Shown here piece by piece: positions 36,018 to 47,179 of a stretch of 64,000 nucleotides of DNA. The first letter of the stretch is position 1. Each line of letters starts with the position of its first letter. Below the pieces are notes generated by a model. The model saw nothing but the letters and a program-made list of their open reading frames with translations. It searched no databases and was not told the origin of the DNA. The stretch is from positions 73,139,644-73,203,643 of the forward strand of contig OX578276.1 of assembly GCA_951217055.1 (NCBI GenBank), in the 5' to 3' direction. A program made the translations under genes and the position numbers. Source of the stretch: Gerris lacustris. Lineage: Eukaryota; Arthropoda; Insecta; Hemiptera; Gerridae.

Positions 36018-37059
36018 TCTATAAATAAAAATAAAGCCACTGCTTATTTGCTGATGTATTGATTTCTTTAGTATGATATTTCATAAATATATACTAATTA
36101 ATAACAATATATTATTTTTTTAAATATTATCTTATAAAAGGTGCCACATACATATTGCAAGAGAATTCCGCGGCCTCAGTTGGCTATTTAAAGAGTAAAA
36201 TTATGACTATTTAGAGTTAGATAAATTGGTAAGCGCAGTAACATTTAAAATATGTATATGATTACGTTGTCCATGTTAGGTCTTCATAAAAAAACAGCGA
36301 AAAATGGACATTTAAAAATGAACAGACCACTGTAAACTGTGTATATTGATCGCATGGGGAGACAGGATGTCATATTCGTTACTCTTATAGTCACATAGAA
36401 GAATGAAAACTACCTCCAGTTAGAACGTTATAAGCTGTTTATTGCCAGCTTTATAGACCACCCCGTTTTTAATGCATTTTAAATGGATTTACTGTACTTT
36501 TTCATTGCTGCAATCTCTAAATGAAATGTAGCTTATATATTTTTTTATAATAATGTCATTTTTATTAACGTTCAAAACCTCCTAATTATATACTTAGATA
36601 TTATGAACCAATTCACTTGGTTTTTCACACTATGACATCTTTGCTTCTTCTTAAGATGGGCTTTGGAATTTGAAATATAGATTAAATATAAATATAAAAT
36701 TAGATAAAATACTGCAACAAATTTAGCCCTTAATATTGTGTTTTAAAAAAGGAAGAGTATGTTTGCATTTTTTTACTGACTTATCATCAAAATTATAAGG
36801 GACTTTCATAATAGTTAAAGTTTAAATTTTGAATTTTTACCTCCCAAAATCTAAAATAAAAGTGAGAATGCAACATTAACATATTCTGTGAATTATCGTG
36901 TCGAATAACTGACTGCACCAACAGCTACCAGCTACTGATTTTGAAATACCTACAAGCTTGATTCTACGACTTTTTTAGTACCTCCAATTGGTTGTACATT
37001 AGTTGGAGCTAGATTTGATTCATAGTATTTAATTATTGACTTAAAGCTCTTTATTCTTG
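36018..37059. other. AT-rich interval, no gene seen
   Basis: No coding similarity or RNA gene recognised. Confidence 0.5.
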
Positions 37060-37340
37060 ATTGGTGGGCTCAAATATCACACGAATGCAAATTTAAGTCG
37101 AGTATTTTTTATTTTATAAATTTTGTCCTATTTGCAGAGATCATAAGAGTCAACTTTTTTTGAGTCCCGTATCACGTGACCCCTATTTTTAAAGTTTGTT
37201 AATTGTGTTGCCTATCATTTGAATGGCCTCAATTTTCACTTTAGGGCTGAGACATTTGTTTATTTCTTAAAAATGTTGTACATGTACTTTTCTACTAATA
37301 TGTAAATGAAGGTCAACTTATTAATATTGTATAACTAACC
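37060..37340 (+). repeat. Dispersed repeat C, copy 3 (diverged)
   Basis: TTTGTCCTATTTGCAGAGATCAT, TATCATTTGAATGGCCT and GTACTTTTCTACTAATATG follow the order of bases 350-600 with many substitutions. Confidence 0.5.
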
Positions 37341-38270
37341 AAGTAAGCCAACCAGAAAAGTGGGGGAGAGTAACAGCAAATTCTTTTTCCTAATAATCAA
37401 TTGTATTGTACGCTTTTGCTTGATGTGGTTCACAGACAATAACTAAAACCCGAACAAAACTCTCGATATAAATTAAAACATATTGTTTTTTTTTCTGGAA
37501 ATTTTGAGATCATGCTGACTATAACGTGTTAAAATGCAATCACAATTTGTAAGTTCACATTTATAATTGATGATAATTAAAAATATTACTTTAATTTTAT
37601 AAGCCCGTATGAATTAAATTGATTATTATGTTAAAATATGATTAATTAGTGGAGTTCATCATAAAATGTTGAAAGAATAGTCTCAGAGCAAGTTTCTAGG
37701 ATTGCTTGAAGTGCCTTTGAATTATGATAAGTCAATAGATCAGTGACATAATAACAAAAAAACTTTAGGCTCAATTAATTATGTGAAAACATTTTTAATT
37801 ATTCTCAAAGCAGCTTTCGGCCACTACAGGGCCCATTAGATTATGCCCAAAGTGAAAACTCGTATGATAGGTTATCTGCACAAACATGCGAAAAGGTGTA
37901 TTTTACTATTGAAACAATATGTTCTTACAGCACTCTAGTTAAATAAATTATTTATTTTAGACGTGAAATAACCATTCTTTTATTTATTTACTTGAGAAAC
38001 AAATAATACGCGAAACGAATAGGGCGCAATTTATCTACAAGTAGTAGATAATAATTTTTATATCATAAGTAATTAGTAACAATAATTGTACATCGATATA
38101 GTAATAAGATAAATGTATATTGTTATAAGAATATGTATAGTTATAAGTAGTATATTTTTAGTTATGATAAATCTGCCAAATATTGAATTTAGAGAAATTG
38201 TGTAATCGTGATGAACACTCAAGTGCAGTTCGAGAGCATACTGAAAATAAAATGGTGGTAGTGTAACATA
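37341..38270. other. AT-rich interval, no gene seen
   Basis: Short frames only; none resembles a known protein. Confidence 0.5.
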
Positions 38271-38470
38271 AGGTTTGTTCCAACAGAGCCTCGGACGGTT
38301 CTAGAACTGCCGGGAGCATGCGCAGCATCAAAAGACCGTTCCTGCACGCTTCTCGGACGGTTCTGGAACTTTTAGTCCCGTGTTCCAACAGAAAGTCGAA
38401 CGGTTCTGGGACAGTCCTAGAACCGTGAAAACAGTTCCCGGACTGAAACAGGAACTCGACCAGAACTACT
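38271..38470 (+). mobile_element. Left end of an AGGTTTGTTCCAACAG element
   Basis: It starts AGGTTTGTTCCAACAG and contains GGACGGTTCTAGAAC words in several copies and GCATGCGC. The reverse complement of 47180-47304 starts with the same 16 bases, followed by …CGAGGACGGTTCTAGAACC and GCGCATGC. The two may be the ends of one element, now split by the BEL insertion, or two separate copies. The minus-strand frame over it is not a gene. Confidence 0.5.
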
Positions 38471-38975
38471 AATACTAATATACGGAGGCGTGTAGGTTAC
38501 ACTACTACTACTGTTCAACTATAACCTAACATTTGTTTTCGTTTCTTTTCTTGATATCTTCTGTTTCCTAGCGTGTTTTGTTTCTCTCTCCTCAGTTAAT
38601 ATTTATACTACTTCTTTCTTTCTTCTTTACGTATTATTTTATATCATGATAGTATATTGGAATAATAAAATATAATTTATATTTTATTTATTCCTCATGA
38701 TAATTAAAATTTCTCATAGCGACTTTGAGTCCTTTATAAGAATTACCTACGATCTTTTTGTCTGTACATCCGCCGATGATTTACAGACAAGAAAAAAAAC
38801 AAACAGATAAATTGTTCTTATAATTTTCTTTTTTGTAGTTTTGAACCCTTTATTTGTAAATATTTCTTAATGTGTGGTTGACCTTTTCTTATATACGGGT
38901 TTATTTTTAATAAGCCAAGATAAAATTCACATTTTATCATCCGAAACTTGATTCCGAGATCTCTGTGAAGGAGGG

Positions 38976-39582
38976 TGGTGGATTCTTATTTTAATATTTA
39001 CTATTTATATTATGCTATCTATTCATATTATCCTATTTTTTATTTATTATGGAACCCAGCAGATATTGGGATAGGTATTTGACTCCAACTGGAGGCTGCC
39101 CTGCTATCTAGCGGTAGGGTAGCCTAACCTGTACTTCGCAAAAGGCCCGCAGCGCTGGTGTCGTCTTCGATGCGGCACCGTTTCGTTCGTCGCGTAGTGT
39201 TGATTGGTCTGGAGCTGGAATACGCCGCCTTTTTATTGTTTCCGCCGTCCCGCCGCCACCGCTTGTTATAAAAGTTCTTTTAATTTAATTTATCATTTAT
39301 TTTATTTATCATTTCGCCACATTTAAGTCCGTTAGACAGTTAGCCGTTTCCGGAATCGGCCCCGCCACATCAATCAAGGAAACCCAGGTGAGCCCAACTA
39401 TTTTATTCTTATATCTCCTAGGTTTCATGCTATATTAATAATTATTAGTATCTATCTCTTATATGTTACACACCTATTTCACACCTATTTCACCTATATA
39501 CAGTCCACCTTCGCACCTACTCCCGCCGAACCACCTCCCGGTTGGGTATTCAGGGGTCATACTGCTTGCCCAAGACCCACCA
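38976..39582 (+). repeat. 5' LTR
   Basis: 607 bp, TGGTGG to CCACCA. It has a TATAAAA at 39267-39273 as the likely core promoter and a strong splice-donor match CCCAG|GTGAG at 39387/39388. CACACCTATTT is present in an extra tandem copy compared with the 3' LTR. Confidence 0.95.
39267..39273 (+). promoter_or_regulatory. TATA box of BEL LTR
   Basis: TATAAAA in the middle of the 5' LTR, after a GC-rich stretch (CCGCCGTCCCGCCGCC). The same motif is in the 3' LTR. Confidence 0.6.
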
Positions 39583-40027
39583 TTTTTTTTGGTTCCTTAT
39601 ACGCCGGATATTTTTTTATTATTTTCGTCTGTATTCCGCCCTTTTTATTTTATTCCTTTATTTTTTATTGTTTTTTGGGTTTATTTTTGGTCAAAACCGC
39701 ACGCAGAAATTTTGTTGCGTATTTAATTACGTAAAGTTTAGGTGAATTGATTTTGAAGCTATTCATTTTTGTTAAACCGCCGTTAGCTTCAAAGTTCACT
39801 TTTATTCTTTGGTTTATCTCAGCTCAACATATCTCTAGAGGTATAGTTCATGTTTTGTAGGCAACCTTATCTTCTTATAGAATATCTTGACCTTTCGTTT
39901 GTCTATATTTTTTATCTACCTTTTGATTACCCCAAATACATACATATTTTTTTCATTATTATTTAATCTTTGTTTTGATTTTTTAAAATCCCGCTAGCTG
40001 TCACTTGTCATCTTTGTTTATTTACAG
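39388..40027 (+). other. Possible intron, LTR donor to pre-gag acceptor
   Basis: The donor CAG|GTGAG (39388) inside the LTR and the acceptor TTTGTTTATTTACAG (ending 40027), 90 bases before the gag start, would remove a 640-nt leader including the primer-binding region. Predicted from consensus sites only. Confidence 0.4.
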
Positions 40028-40117
40028 AAAGGGGGTGTGGCACATTCTTCCGTTAACTTTTATTTATTTACTTCTCCGTATTATTTATTTATTTTTCTTT
40101 CGTTTAAAATTCTCACG

Positions 40118-42448
40118 ATGGAGAAAAAGATGGTCAATACGCTTAAAAAACTTAATTCTAAAAAAGAAAGTTTGTTTCGTCGTATACAAACTCTATATGA
40201 CATAATAGCTAACTTAGACGATGATAGGGTGCAACATCAATTTTTAATTGGTCTCCGATCTATAGATAGATCATCTTTCGAAAATATTGTGGACGAAATA
40301 AATGATGTAGAGCTGGAATTAGATTCAGAGTTTACACCAACTTATGAATCTCTTAACGCATACGATACCTTACATGGTGCCGTATTAATAGCTTTTGATA
40401 AATTAGAAGCACAAAAATCCCTAGCCAAGCAATCCGCTGAATCTAAATCAACTTCCGCTCAAAGTAACCCGCTTCAGGAATTCGCATTACATCCGTACAA
40501 ATTCCACAATAATTTACCGCCGCTAGAAATTAAAAAATATTCTGGTAACGTTACTGATTGGCCGCGTTACAGAGATTTATTTTCCAGCCTCGTAATAGGC
40601 CACCCCAGATTGACCGGTGTCGAAAAAATGCATTACCTAATTACGACCTTATCTCATCAAGCCGCTGATCTCATAAAAGATTTTTCATTATCTGATTCCA
40701 ATTTTGATCTTGCTTGGCAAACTTTAAAAGACCGCTACGAATCAGATCGTGTCTTGAGTATGAGTTTCTTCGACTCACTCACTAAACCTATTGTTGTTCC
40801 CTCTAAACCTACTCAAGAATCACTTCAAAATTTCATAACTCGCATTACGAGCAGTGTGTCTGGGTTACAAAAAATGAAACTTGTTTCCCTGTCAGATTTT
40901 TTATTTTTTAGTATAGCCATCCGCCAACTTGATCCTATAACAAGGAAAGAATTCGAAACTAAACACGGCACAGAAGCAATTCCTAGTTTTGATTCATTAA
41001 TATTATTTGTTAAAAGTCAATGCCGTCTTTTAGAAATAACCGCCCTGAGTGGAACTTCCACTACCGCTTCAGGTAAAACAGATAGTGCTCCCCGCCAAAT
41101 TAGTAGACCTACCTTTACAAATGTAAACCGCAAGGTAGTCCTTTCAACTCAGACCAATCAGCCGAATAAACAAATATTTTCTGATTCTAAAAATCGTTCC
41201 GATTATCGTATTCAGTGTGCTCGATGTAAGAGTCCACACCAACTTTATCACTGTCCGTCTTTTTTGGGACTTAGTGTTGCCGACCGCCGTATTTTTGTAA
41301 AACAAAATAATCTGTGTTTTAATTGTATAGGCACACATTCCGTTAAATCCTGTAAGTCCACGCGTTCATGTCATTGTTCAGGTCGTCACCATAGCTTGCT
41401 ACACTATTCTCCTACTTCGCAAGTTGTATTGAGTGCTCCGGTACAGGAAATTGCGCAACCCACTACCTCTAACGTTTCTGTACCTAAGACAACCGCTTCC
41501 GCTTCTGATTCTCCTCCCGCTTTAACTACTTATCCTTGTCAATCTTCTTCTAATTCTAATCGAACCTCTGTCATTTTGTTGGGTACCGCTTGTGCCCTAA
41601 TTAAAGATAAAACTGGCCGTTTTATTAGTTTCCGTTTGTTATTGGACTGCGCTTCTACCTCGACTTTTATCACCACAAACCTCGTTAAAAAATTAGGATT
41701 ATCTGTCACAGAATATACACAACAATTTTCAGGACTGTCAAATAACCCTGTAGGTTCAAGTTCTGGCATTGTCAATTGTACTATTAGACCAAAATCTTCA
41801 AACCATCCTCTTATTCAGACCCGTGCTCTAGTAGTTGAAAATATTATGAACAATGTACCTCAAGTTAATTTACCCGCTTCTGTAAGAAATTATGTTCAAG
41901 GATTACAACTTGCCGATCCCAACTTCTACAAGTCAAGGCCCGTCGACATGCTTGTAGGTTGTGACGTCATACCTAAAATGTTGTCCTCTAATGCAGTTCC
42001 GCCGCATCATTCGGAGATAGGTGTCTTACCTACCGTGTTCGGTCATGTTCTTATCGGACCTATTTCTTTTGATTTAAATGATTTACAAAAATCTATCACG
42101 AGTTTAGTCACTTACCCGCATCAACCGGAAACACCCGCTATCGACGACGAGTTACACAAGTCTGTTGAAAAATTTTGGGAGATTGAAAATATTATTGTAC
42201 CGCCCGCTACAGATCCTTGTGATGATTATTGTGAGAAACATTTTCTTGAAACACACCGCCGCACATCTGAAGGTCGCTATGTTGTTCAACTTCCGTTCAG
42301 CTGTGAGACTACTAGTTTAGTTTTTCCAGAGACTAAAGACGTAGCTCTTCAACGTTTTTATTCTCTGGAAAATAAGTTTCGTAAAAATCAATCTCTACAA
42401 ACTGACTGCGTAAAGTTCATGAATGAATATAAATCTATGGTCATATGA
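40118..42448 (+). CDS. BEL/Pao Gag and aspartic protease
   Basis: Polyprotein with the structural (nucleocapsid) part and protease. The frame is open from an ATG at 40037, but I prefer the ATG at 40118 (MEKKMVNTLKKLNSKKESLF): it has a good context (CACGATGG) and gives the usual Lys-rich start of BEL Gag, whereas the 27 upstream residues are hydrophobic and look untranslated. Numbering from 40037, residues ~100-350 are the Gag core (YSGNVTDWPRYRDLF). Residues ~392-450 hold Cys/His knuckles (CARCKSPHQLYHC … CFNCIGTHSVKSC … HHSLLH), and LLLDCASTSTFITT at ~533 is the protease active-site region, with D-C-A in place of the more usual D-S/T-G. It stops at TGA 42446-42448, overlapping the start of the next frame. 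Confidence 0.88.
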   Translation: MEKKMVNTLKKLNSKKESLFRRIQTLYDIIANLDDDRVQHQFLIGLRSIDRSSFENIVDEINDVELELDSEFTPTYESLNAYDTLHGAVLIAFDKLEAQKSLAKQSAESKSTSAQSNPLQEFALHPYKFHNNLPPLEIKKYSGNVTDWPRYRDLFSSLVIGHPRLTGVEKMHYLITTLSHQAADLIKDFSLSDSNFDLAWQTLKDRYESDRVLSMSFFDSLTKPIVVPSKPTQESLQNFITRITSSVSGLQKMKLVSLSDFLFFSIAIRQLDPITRKEFETKHGTEAIPSFDSLILFVKSQCRLLEITALSGTSTTASGKTDSAPRQISRPTFTNVNRKVVLSTQTNQPNKQIFSDSKNRSDYRIQCARCKSPHQLYHCPSFLGLSVADRRIFVKQNNLCFNCIGTHSVKSCKSTRSCHCSGRHHSLLHYSPTSQVVLSAPVQEIAQPTTSNVSVPKTTASASDSPPALTTYPCQSSSNSNRTSVILLGTACALIKDKTGRFISFRLLLDCASTSTFITTNLVKKLGLSVTEYTQQFSGLSNNPVGSSSGIVNCTIRPKSSNHPLIQTRALVVENIMNNVPQVNLPASVRNYVQGLQLADPNFYKSRPVDMLVGCDVIPKMLSSNAVPPHHSEIGVLPTVFGHVLIGPISFDLNDLQKSITSLVTYPHQPETPAIDDELHKSVEKFWEIENIIVPPATDPCDDYCEKHFLETHRRTSEGRYVVQLPFSCETTSLVFPETKDVALQRFYSLENKFRKNQSLQTDCVKFMNEYKSMVI

Positions 42449-45400
42449 TTAAGGCCAATCGCCCCGGAAAATATTTTATACCCTATTTTTGCGTCTTTAA
42501 CCCTAATTCATTGACTACCCCCACTCGAGTAGTATTCGACGGGTCCGCTAAACGCTCTCGTGTTGCGCTTAATGAAGTTTTATTGCCAGGTCCTAAACTA
42601 CAAAACGATGTTCCGGATGTTTTGTTAAATTTTAGGTTACATAAATATGTATTTTGCTGTGATGTCTCGAAAATGTATAGGCAAATCCTGGTAGATGATG
42701 AACACTGCGCTTTTATGCACATCCTGTTTCGTGAAAACCCTGGCGAACCCTTAGAAGAGTACGAACTTCGCACTGTTACATACGGCCTATCTCCTTCATC
42801 TTTTCTGGCTCACCGCGTTCTTAGACAGCTCACCCTCGACGAAGGAGACAAATACCCGCTTGCTTGCTCCGTGATTTTAGATTCCTCTGTAGTTGATGAT
42901 TATCTTGTAGGTTGTGATACTTTTGAAGAGTTGTTAGAAGTCAAACGCCAACTTTGCTGTCTACTCTCCGCCGGTGGTTTCCCTCTTAATAAGTGGCTCA
43001 GTAACTCTCCCGAATTTTTAACTGAGTTGAAATGTTCAGACTCAAGCGGTTCATTGGTTATCAGAAATATCGATGATAATTCCATAAAAGTTTTGGGTAT
43101 AGGCTGGGACCCTAATTCGGATGAGTTTTTCTTTCATTTGGACCCCCCTCCTGTTCAATCAGTCTACACCAAACGCCAAGTTTTAAGTGCTATAGCTAGA
43201 GTGTACGATCCTACTGGCATGACAGCGCCTATGATCTTTTTATTTAAATGCCTTTTAAAAGAAATCTGGCTCAGTGGTACAGGGTGGGACGATGCAATAC
43301 CCCCCACTCTCGCTACTCAGTGGACCCAGTGTTTAACTGAATTGGCTAACTTACGCAAGTTAAGGATTCCGCGTTGTGTTTTTCCCTCTTCTCCTATATC
43401 TTGTCACGTTCTCGGATTCGCCGATGGGTCACTTAGGGGCTCCAGTGGAGCCGTGTATCTCAGAGTTCAATTTTCTCAACAAGATGTTCGTATGTTTCTT
43501 CTTAAAGCCAAGACAAGAGTCGCTCCGACGAAAATTCAAACAATTCCTCGCCTAGAGTTAATTGGGGCTGTACTATTGGCTAATTTAATTTTATCGCTCA
43601 AACCATTTTTTGAAAAACTCCCGATTAGTAACTACCGCACAATGTTATTTTCTGATTCGACTATTGTTCTCTCCTGGATAAACAAACCGCCGCATATTTT
43701 AAAATTATTTGTATCAAACAGAATCGCCGCCATTTTAGAACACTCCTCTCCCTCACAATGGTTTCACGTTCCTACCGAACATAATATTAGTGATGCAGCT
43801 TCACGAGGTCTAACGCCCGCCGCTCTCTTATCCTTTACTCCTTGGTTTCAGGGACCTTCCTGGGCTCTTGAACCACCGGAAAATTGGCCCATAAAATCTC
43901 TGTCCCCTTTATCAAATAATGATTTACCTGAAATTAAAATCGAACAAACACAGGTTTTAGCTACCGCTTTAAATGGTAATATTGGCGTACCTACCTGGTT
44001 AACGAAATTCTCTAAGTTTTCTAAACTCCAACGAGTCATCGGATATGTGTTAAGATTTTTCCACAATACCCGTTTCCCGCTAAATCGCCGCTCCGGTCCC
44101 CTTTCTGTACCTGAACTTCAACTTGCTACCACCGCTTGTATTAGATGTGATCAATCGTTTTATTTTATTAGTGAGCTCCGCTGTCTTCAAGATAAAATCC
44201 CTTGCAAAACCAAAGTTCAAAGTTTATCCCCGTTTATTGACAACAACGGCCTCATTAGAGTCGGAGGTCGCCTTGTAAACAGTGATTTACCGTATAATGT
44301 TAAACACCCGATATTATTATGCAACACCAGTGCGCTGACCCGCCTTATTATTTCATACTATCACGAAATTTTCTTGCACGCAGGTCCTCGTACTCTTGAA
44401 TCTCTATTTTTAAGGAAATTTTGGACTCTTAATAGTCGACGCTTAATCCGTCAAGTTATCTATAAATGTGTGCGTTGCGCTCGATTTCGCGGAGAAACCT
44501 TCTCCCCTCCAATGGGTAACCTTCCCTCTACTAGAGTCACCCCAGGTAGACCTTTCCTTGCCTGTGGAGTAGACCTAGCTGGCCCGTATATTTTAAAGGA
44601 AAGCCTGCGTCGTAACGCCCGCACTTACAAAGGATATTTCGCTCTTTTTATTTGCTTCGCCGTGAAGGCAGTTCATATCGAGGTACTCACTAGCTTGTCT
44701 TCTGAGTGTTTCATCGCCGCCCTCCATCGTTTTGTTTCCCGCCGCGGCTTACCCAGCCATATTTATTGTGATCAAGCCACAAACTTTCGGGGCGCCGCTC
44801 GCCAACTTTCTGAAATTTTATCTTTTTTAAACGATTCTGCCACAAGTCAAATCCTTATAGATTATTTCACTTCCCAGGGCATTTCTTTCCATTTTGCCTG
44901 TCCGCGGGCCCCCCACATGTCAGGTCTCGCTGAAAGTAACATTAAAAATGTTAAGTATCACCTGACCCGTGTAGTAGGAAATCAGGTTCTTACTCTGGAA
45001 GAATTTTTTACTATTACCGCTCGAGTAGAGGCTATTTTAAACTCTCGCCCTCTATGTGTTGACTCCCACTCTCCTGACGACCTTAAAGCTCTCACTCCCT
45101 CTCATTTTTTGACTGGAGGTCCTTTAGTCTCCGTTGCCGACGACGATTTTGCGGACACTCCTATTGCTCGTCTATCTCGCTGGGAACTGGTTTCGCAAAT
45201 TAACCGCTCTCTTTGGCACCGCTGGGAGCAAGAATATCTCCATACGCTACAGAACCGAGGCAAATGGTTCCAACCGGCCGAAAATATCTCTGTAGATCAG
45301 ATAGTTTGGCTAAAAGAAGATGGATCTCCCCCCCTGTCTTATCCTCTAGGGCGAATCATACAGGTTCATCCTGGTAAGGATGGAGTTATTCGAACGGCCA

Positions 45401-45468
45401 CGATACGCACCAAATCCGGTGTGTACCGCCGCCCGGTCCGCAAAATCGCCCCTCTACCCATCTCTTAA
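42445..45468 (+). CDS. BEL/Pao reverse transcriptase, RNase H, integrase
   Basis: 1007 residues. RT: TPTRVVFDGSAKRSRVALNE (~30-50) and VVDDYLVG (~149-156, catalytic DD). RNase H: FADGSLRG (~325), IPRLELIGA, LFSDSTIVLSW and HNISDAASRG. Integrase: zinc-binding H…H…CVRCARF (~639-678), core D at GVDLAGP (~709), D at YCDQATNFRG (~775) and E at GLAESNIKN (~830). A C-terminal domain (VWLKEDGSPPLSYPLGRI) follows. All catalytic acids are present. The frame is -1 relative to gag and begins with ATG overlapping the gag stop (ATGA). BEL elements commonly have one continuous gag-pol frame, so this is either a frameshift mutation or coupled reinitiation. Confidence 0.9.
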   Translation: MIKANRPGKYFIPYFCVFNPNSLTTPTRVVFDGSAKRSRVALNEVLLPGPKLQNDVPDVLLNFRLHKYVFCCDVSKMYRQILVDDEHCAFMHILFRENPGEPLEEYELRTVTYGLSPSSFLAHRVLRQLTLDEGDKYPLACSVILDSSVVDDYLVGCDTFEELLEVKRQLCCLLSAGGFPLNKWLSNSPEFLTELKCSDSSGSLVIRNIDDNSIKVLGIGWDPNSDEFFFHLDPPPVQSVYTKRQVLSAIARVYDPTGMTAPMIFLFKCLLKEIWLSGTGWDDAIPPTLATQWTQCLTELANLRKLRIPRCVFPSSPISCHVLGFADGSLRGSSGAVYLRVQFSQQDVRMFLLKAKTRVAPTKIQTIPRLELIGAVLLANLILSLKPFFEKLPISNYRTMLFSDSTIVLSWINKPPHILKLFVSNRIAAILEHSSPSQWFHVPTEHNISDAASRGLTPAALLSFTPWFQGPSWALEPPENWPIKSLSPLSNNDLPEIKIEQTQVLATALNGNIGVPTWLTKFSKFSKLQRVIGYVLRFFHNTRFPLNRRSGPLSVPELQLATTACIRCDQSFYFISELRCLQDKIPCKTKVQSLSPFIDNNGLIRVGGRLVNSDLPYNVKHPILLCNTSALTRLIISYYHEIFLHAGPRTLESLFLRKFWTLNSRRLIRQVIYKCVRCARFRGETFSPPMGNLPSTRVTPGRPFLACGVDLAGPYILKESLRRNARTYKGYFALFICFAVKAVHIEVLTSLSSECFIAALHRFVSRRGLPSHIYCDQATNFRGAARQLSEILSFLNDSATSQILIDYFTSQGISFHFACPRAPHMSGLAESNIKNVKYHLTRVVGNQVLTLEEFFTITARVEAILNSRPLCVDSHSPDDLKALTPSHFLTGGPLVSVADDDFADTPIARLSRWELVSQINRSLWHRWEQEYLHTLQNRGKWFQPAENISVDQIVWLKEDGSPPLSYPLGRIIQVHPGKDGVIRTATIRTKSGVYRRPVRKIAPLPIS

Positions 45469-45761
45469 CTTTGTTTTCTTTTGCATAGAAGTTTTTTTTT
45501 TTTTTTTTTTCGCCTTTTATGTTTATTTTTTTTTTTTTTTTGAAGTTTCCTCCTTTATTTCCTGTAGAGGCTGTTTTTTCTTTCGCTTTGCTAATCCTTT
45601 TATTTTGGATTTTTTGTTATTTTTCCTTTTTTGCTCGCCGCTAGTTTTCCTTTTTTTTTCGCCTTTGGTTCAAGGTTTTCATTTTATTTCTTCTTACTTA
45701 GGAAGTTTTTATTTTTTTTTGAATTCTGTTGAAGTCCTGCGGCACTTCAAGGAGGCGGCTA
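45469..45761 (+). other. BEL 3' untranslated region and purine tract
   Basis: Very T-rich (several T14-T18 runs), ending in CAAGGAGGCGGCTA immediately before the 3' LTR, the likely plus-strand primer (polypurine tract). The frame open across it into the LTR is a shadow. Confidence 0.6.
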
Positions 45762-46357
45762 TGGTGGATTCTTATTTTAATATTTACTATTTATATTATG
45801 CTATCTATTCATATTATCCTATTTTTTATTTATTATGGAACCCAGCAGATATTGGGATAGGTATTTGACTCCAACTGGAGGCTGCCCTGCTATCTAGCGG
45901 TAGGGTAGCCTAACCTGTACTTCGCAAAAGGCCCGCAGCGCTGGTGTCGTCTTCGATGCGGCACCGTTTCGTTCGTCGCGTAGTGTTGATTGGTCTGGAG
46001 CTGGAATACGCCGCCTTTTTATTGTTTCCGCCGTCCCGCCGCCACCGCTTGTTATAAAAGTTCTTTTAATTTAATTTATCATTTATTTTATTTATCATTT
46101 CGCCACATTTAAGTCCGTTAGACAGTTAGCCGTTTCCGGAATCGGCCCCGCCACATCAATCAAGGAAACCCAGGTGAGCCCAACTATTTTATTCTTATAT
46201 CTCCTAGGTTTCATGCTATATTAATAATTATTAGTATCTATCTCTTATATGTTACACACCTATTTCACCTATATACAGTCCACCTTCGCACCTACTCCCG
46301 CCGAACCACCTCCCGGTTGGGTATTCAGGGGTCATACTGCTTGCCCAAGACCCACCA
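45762..46357 (+). repeat. 3' LTR
   Basis: 596 bp, the same as the 5' LTR except that it lacks one 11-bp tandem copy; I saw no other difference by eye. It is followed by the GAGGG target duplication. Confidence 0.95.
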
Positions 46358-46362
46358 GAGGG

Positions 46363-47179
46363 GTCTTACGAACCTGGGGATATCATTAAAATCTGTTTCA
46401 TATACGTCTGTATGTACGTATTCGTATGTAACTAAACCTTTAATAACATATCGCTTCAAGATATCGTATTGAGATGCGGTTTGCGACATTATTTACAACT
46501 TTTGTCGGAAAAACTGATGGCGACAAACCCGAACATCGTAGCTCACGACGTTTCGGAGCTGTAGTCACTTAAGCACGAAATCGGTCTGTCGACGATAACT
46601 TCAGTAGACATTATTTGATTTCTATTCTATTTGGGGTATATATTTATTATTATGTGTCCTATTTGGTAGATTGTACCTATACTTTTTGGGCACAAGTGGT
46701 TTTGGAGATATTGGCATTTTAATGTTTTTACTTCCATGAAAATGGGTGTAAATACTGAGCTCTCTCTTGATCGCGTATTGACTCCACAACATTTCATGGA
46801 AGTCATGTGTAGGATTTCCACACCGGTACTTTTTATATGATTTAACAGTTAATGTTTAAAAAAATTACAATTTATACAAACAAATTTTTAATAGGCAACT
46901 GAAACTAAAAGACAGGATTGTTACGAGCCTGACGAATCCCAAATGTGAGAGCGAAATATAATCATTCAGAAATGACAGTGTGATAATATTGTAATTTTAA
47001 AAACTATTTGCTCTAATGTGCATTCTTATAAACTTTGTTGAGTTTAACAATAGAATATGTTCACGTAAGTAATCCATTTCTGAGTGAACATAAACAAAAC
47101 AAGTGGAGAGATACGAAGAGGAAAATAAAAACAAGATAAAGGGAGGTAACATGAAGGTTGCAGTTCTGAAAAAGTTCTT
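46363..47179. other. Interval downstream of BEL, no gene seen
   Basis: AT-rich; CGTCTGTATGTACG-type words near 46405. No coding similarity. Confidence 0.45.

Larger units (their letters stand above)
38976..46357 (+). mobile_element. BEL/Pao LTR retrotransposon, nearly intact
   Basis: 7382 bp with LTRs of 607 and 596 bp (TGGTGG…CCACCA) and a 5-bp target duplication GAGGG (38971-38975 and 46358-46362). Inside are a gag-protease frame (40118-42448) and an RT-RNase H-integrase frame (42445-45468), a T-rich 3' region and a purine-rich stretch (CAAGGAGGCGG, 45748-45758) just before the 3' LTR. The LTRs differ in length only by an 11-bp tandem repeat, so the insertion is young. Coding DNA is richer in GCC/CCG codons than the surrounding sequence. 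Confidence 0.95.

Noticed and set aside
38158..38388. 76-codon minus-strand frame
   Set aside because: It overlaps the inverted-repeat end of a transposon and has no protein similarity that I recognise.
45380..45868. 162-codon frame at the BEL 3' end
   Set aside because: It runs out of frame over the end of integrase, the T-rich 3' region and the LTR; composition is Phe-rich from T-runs.
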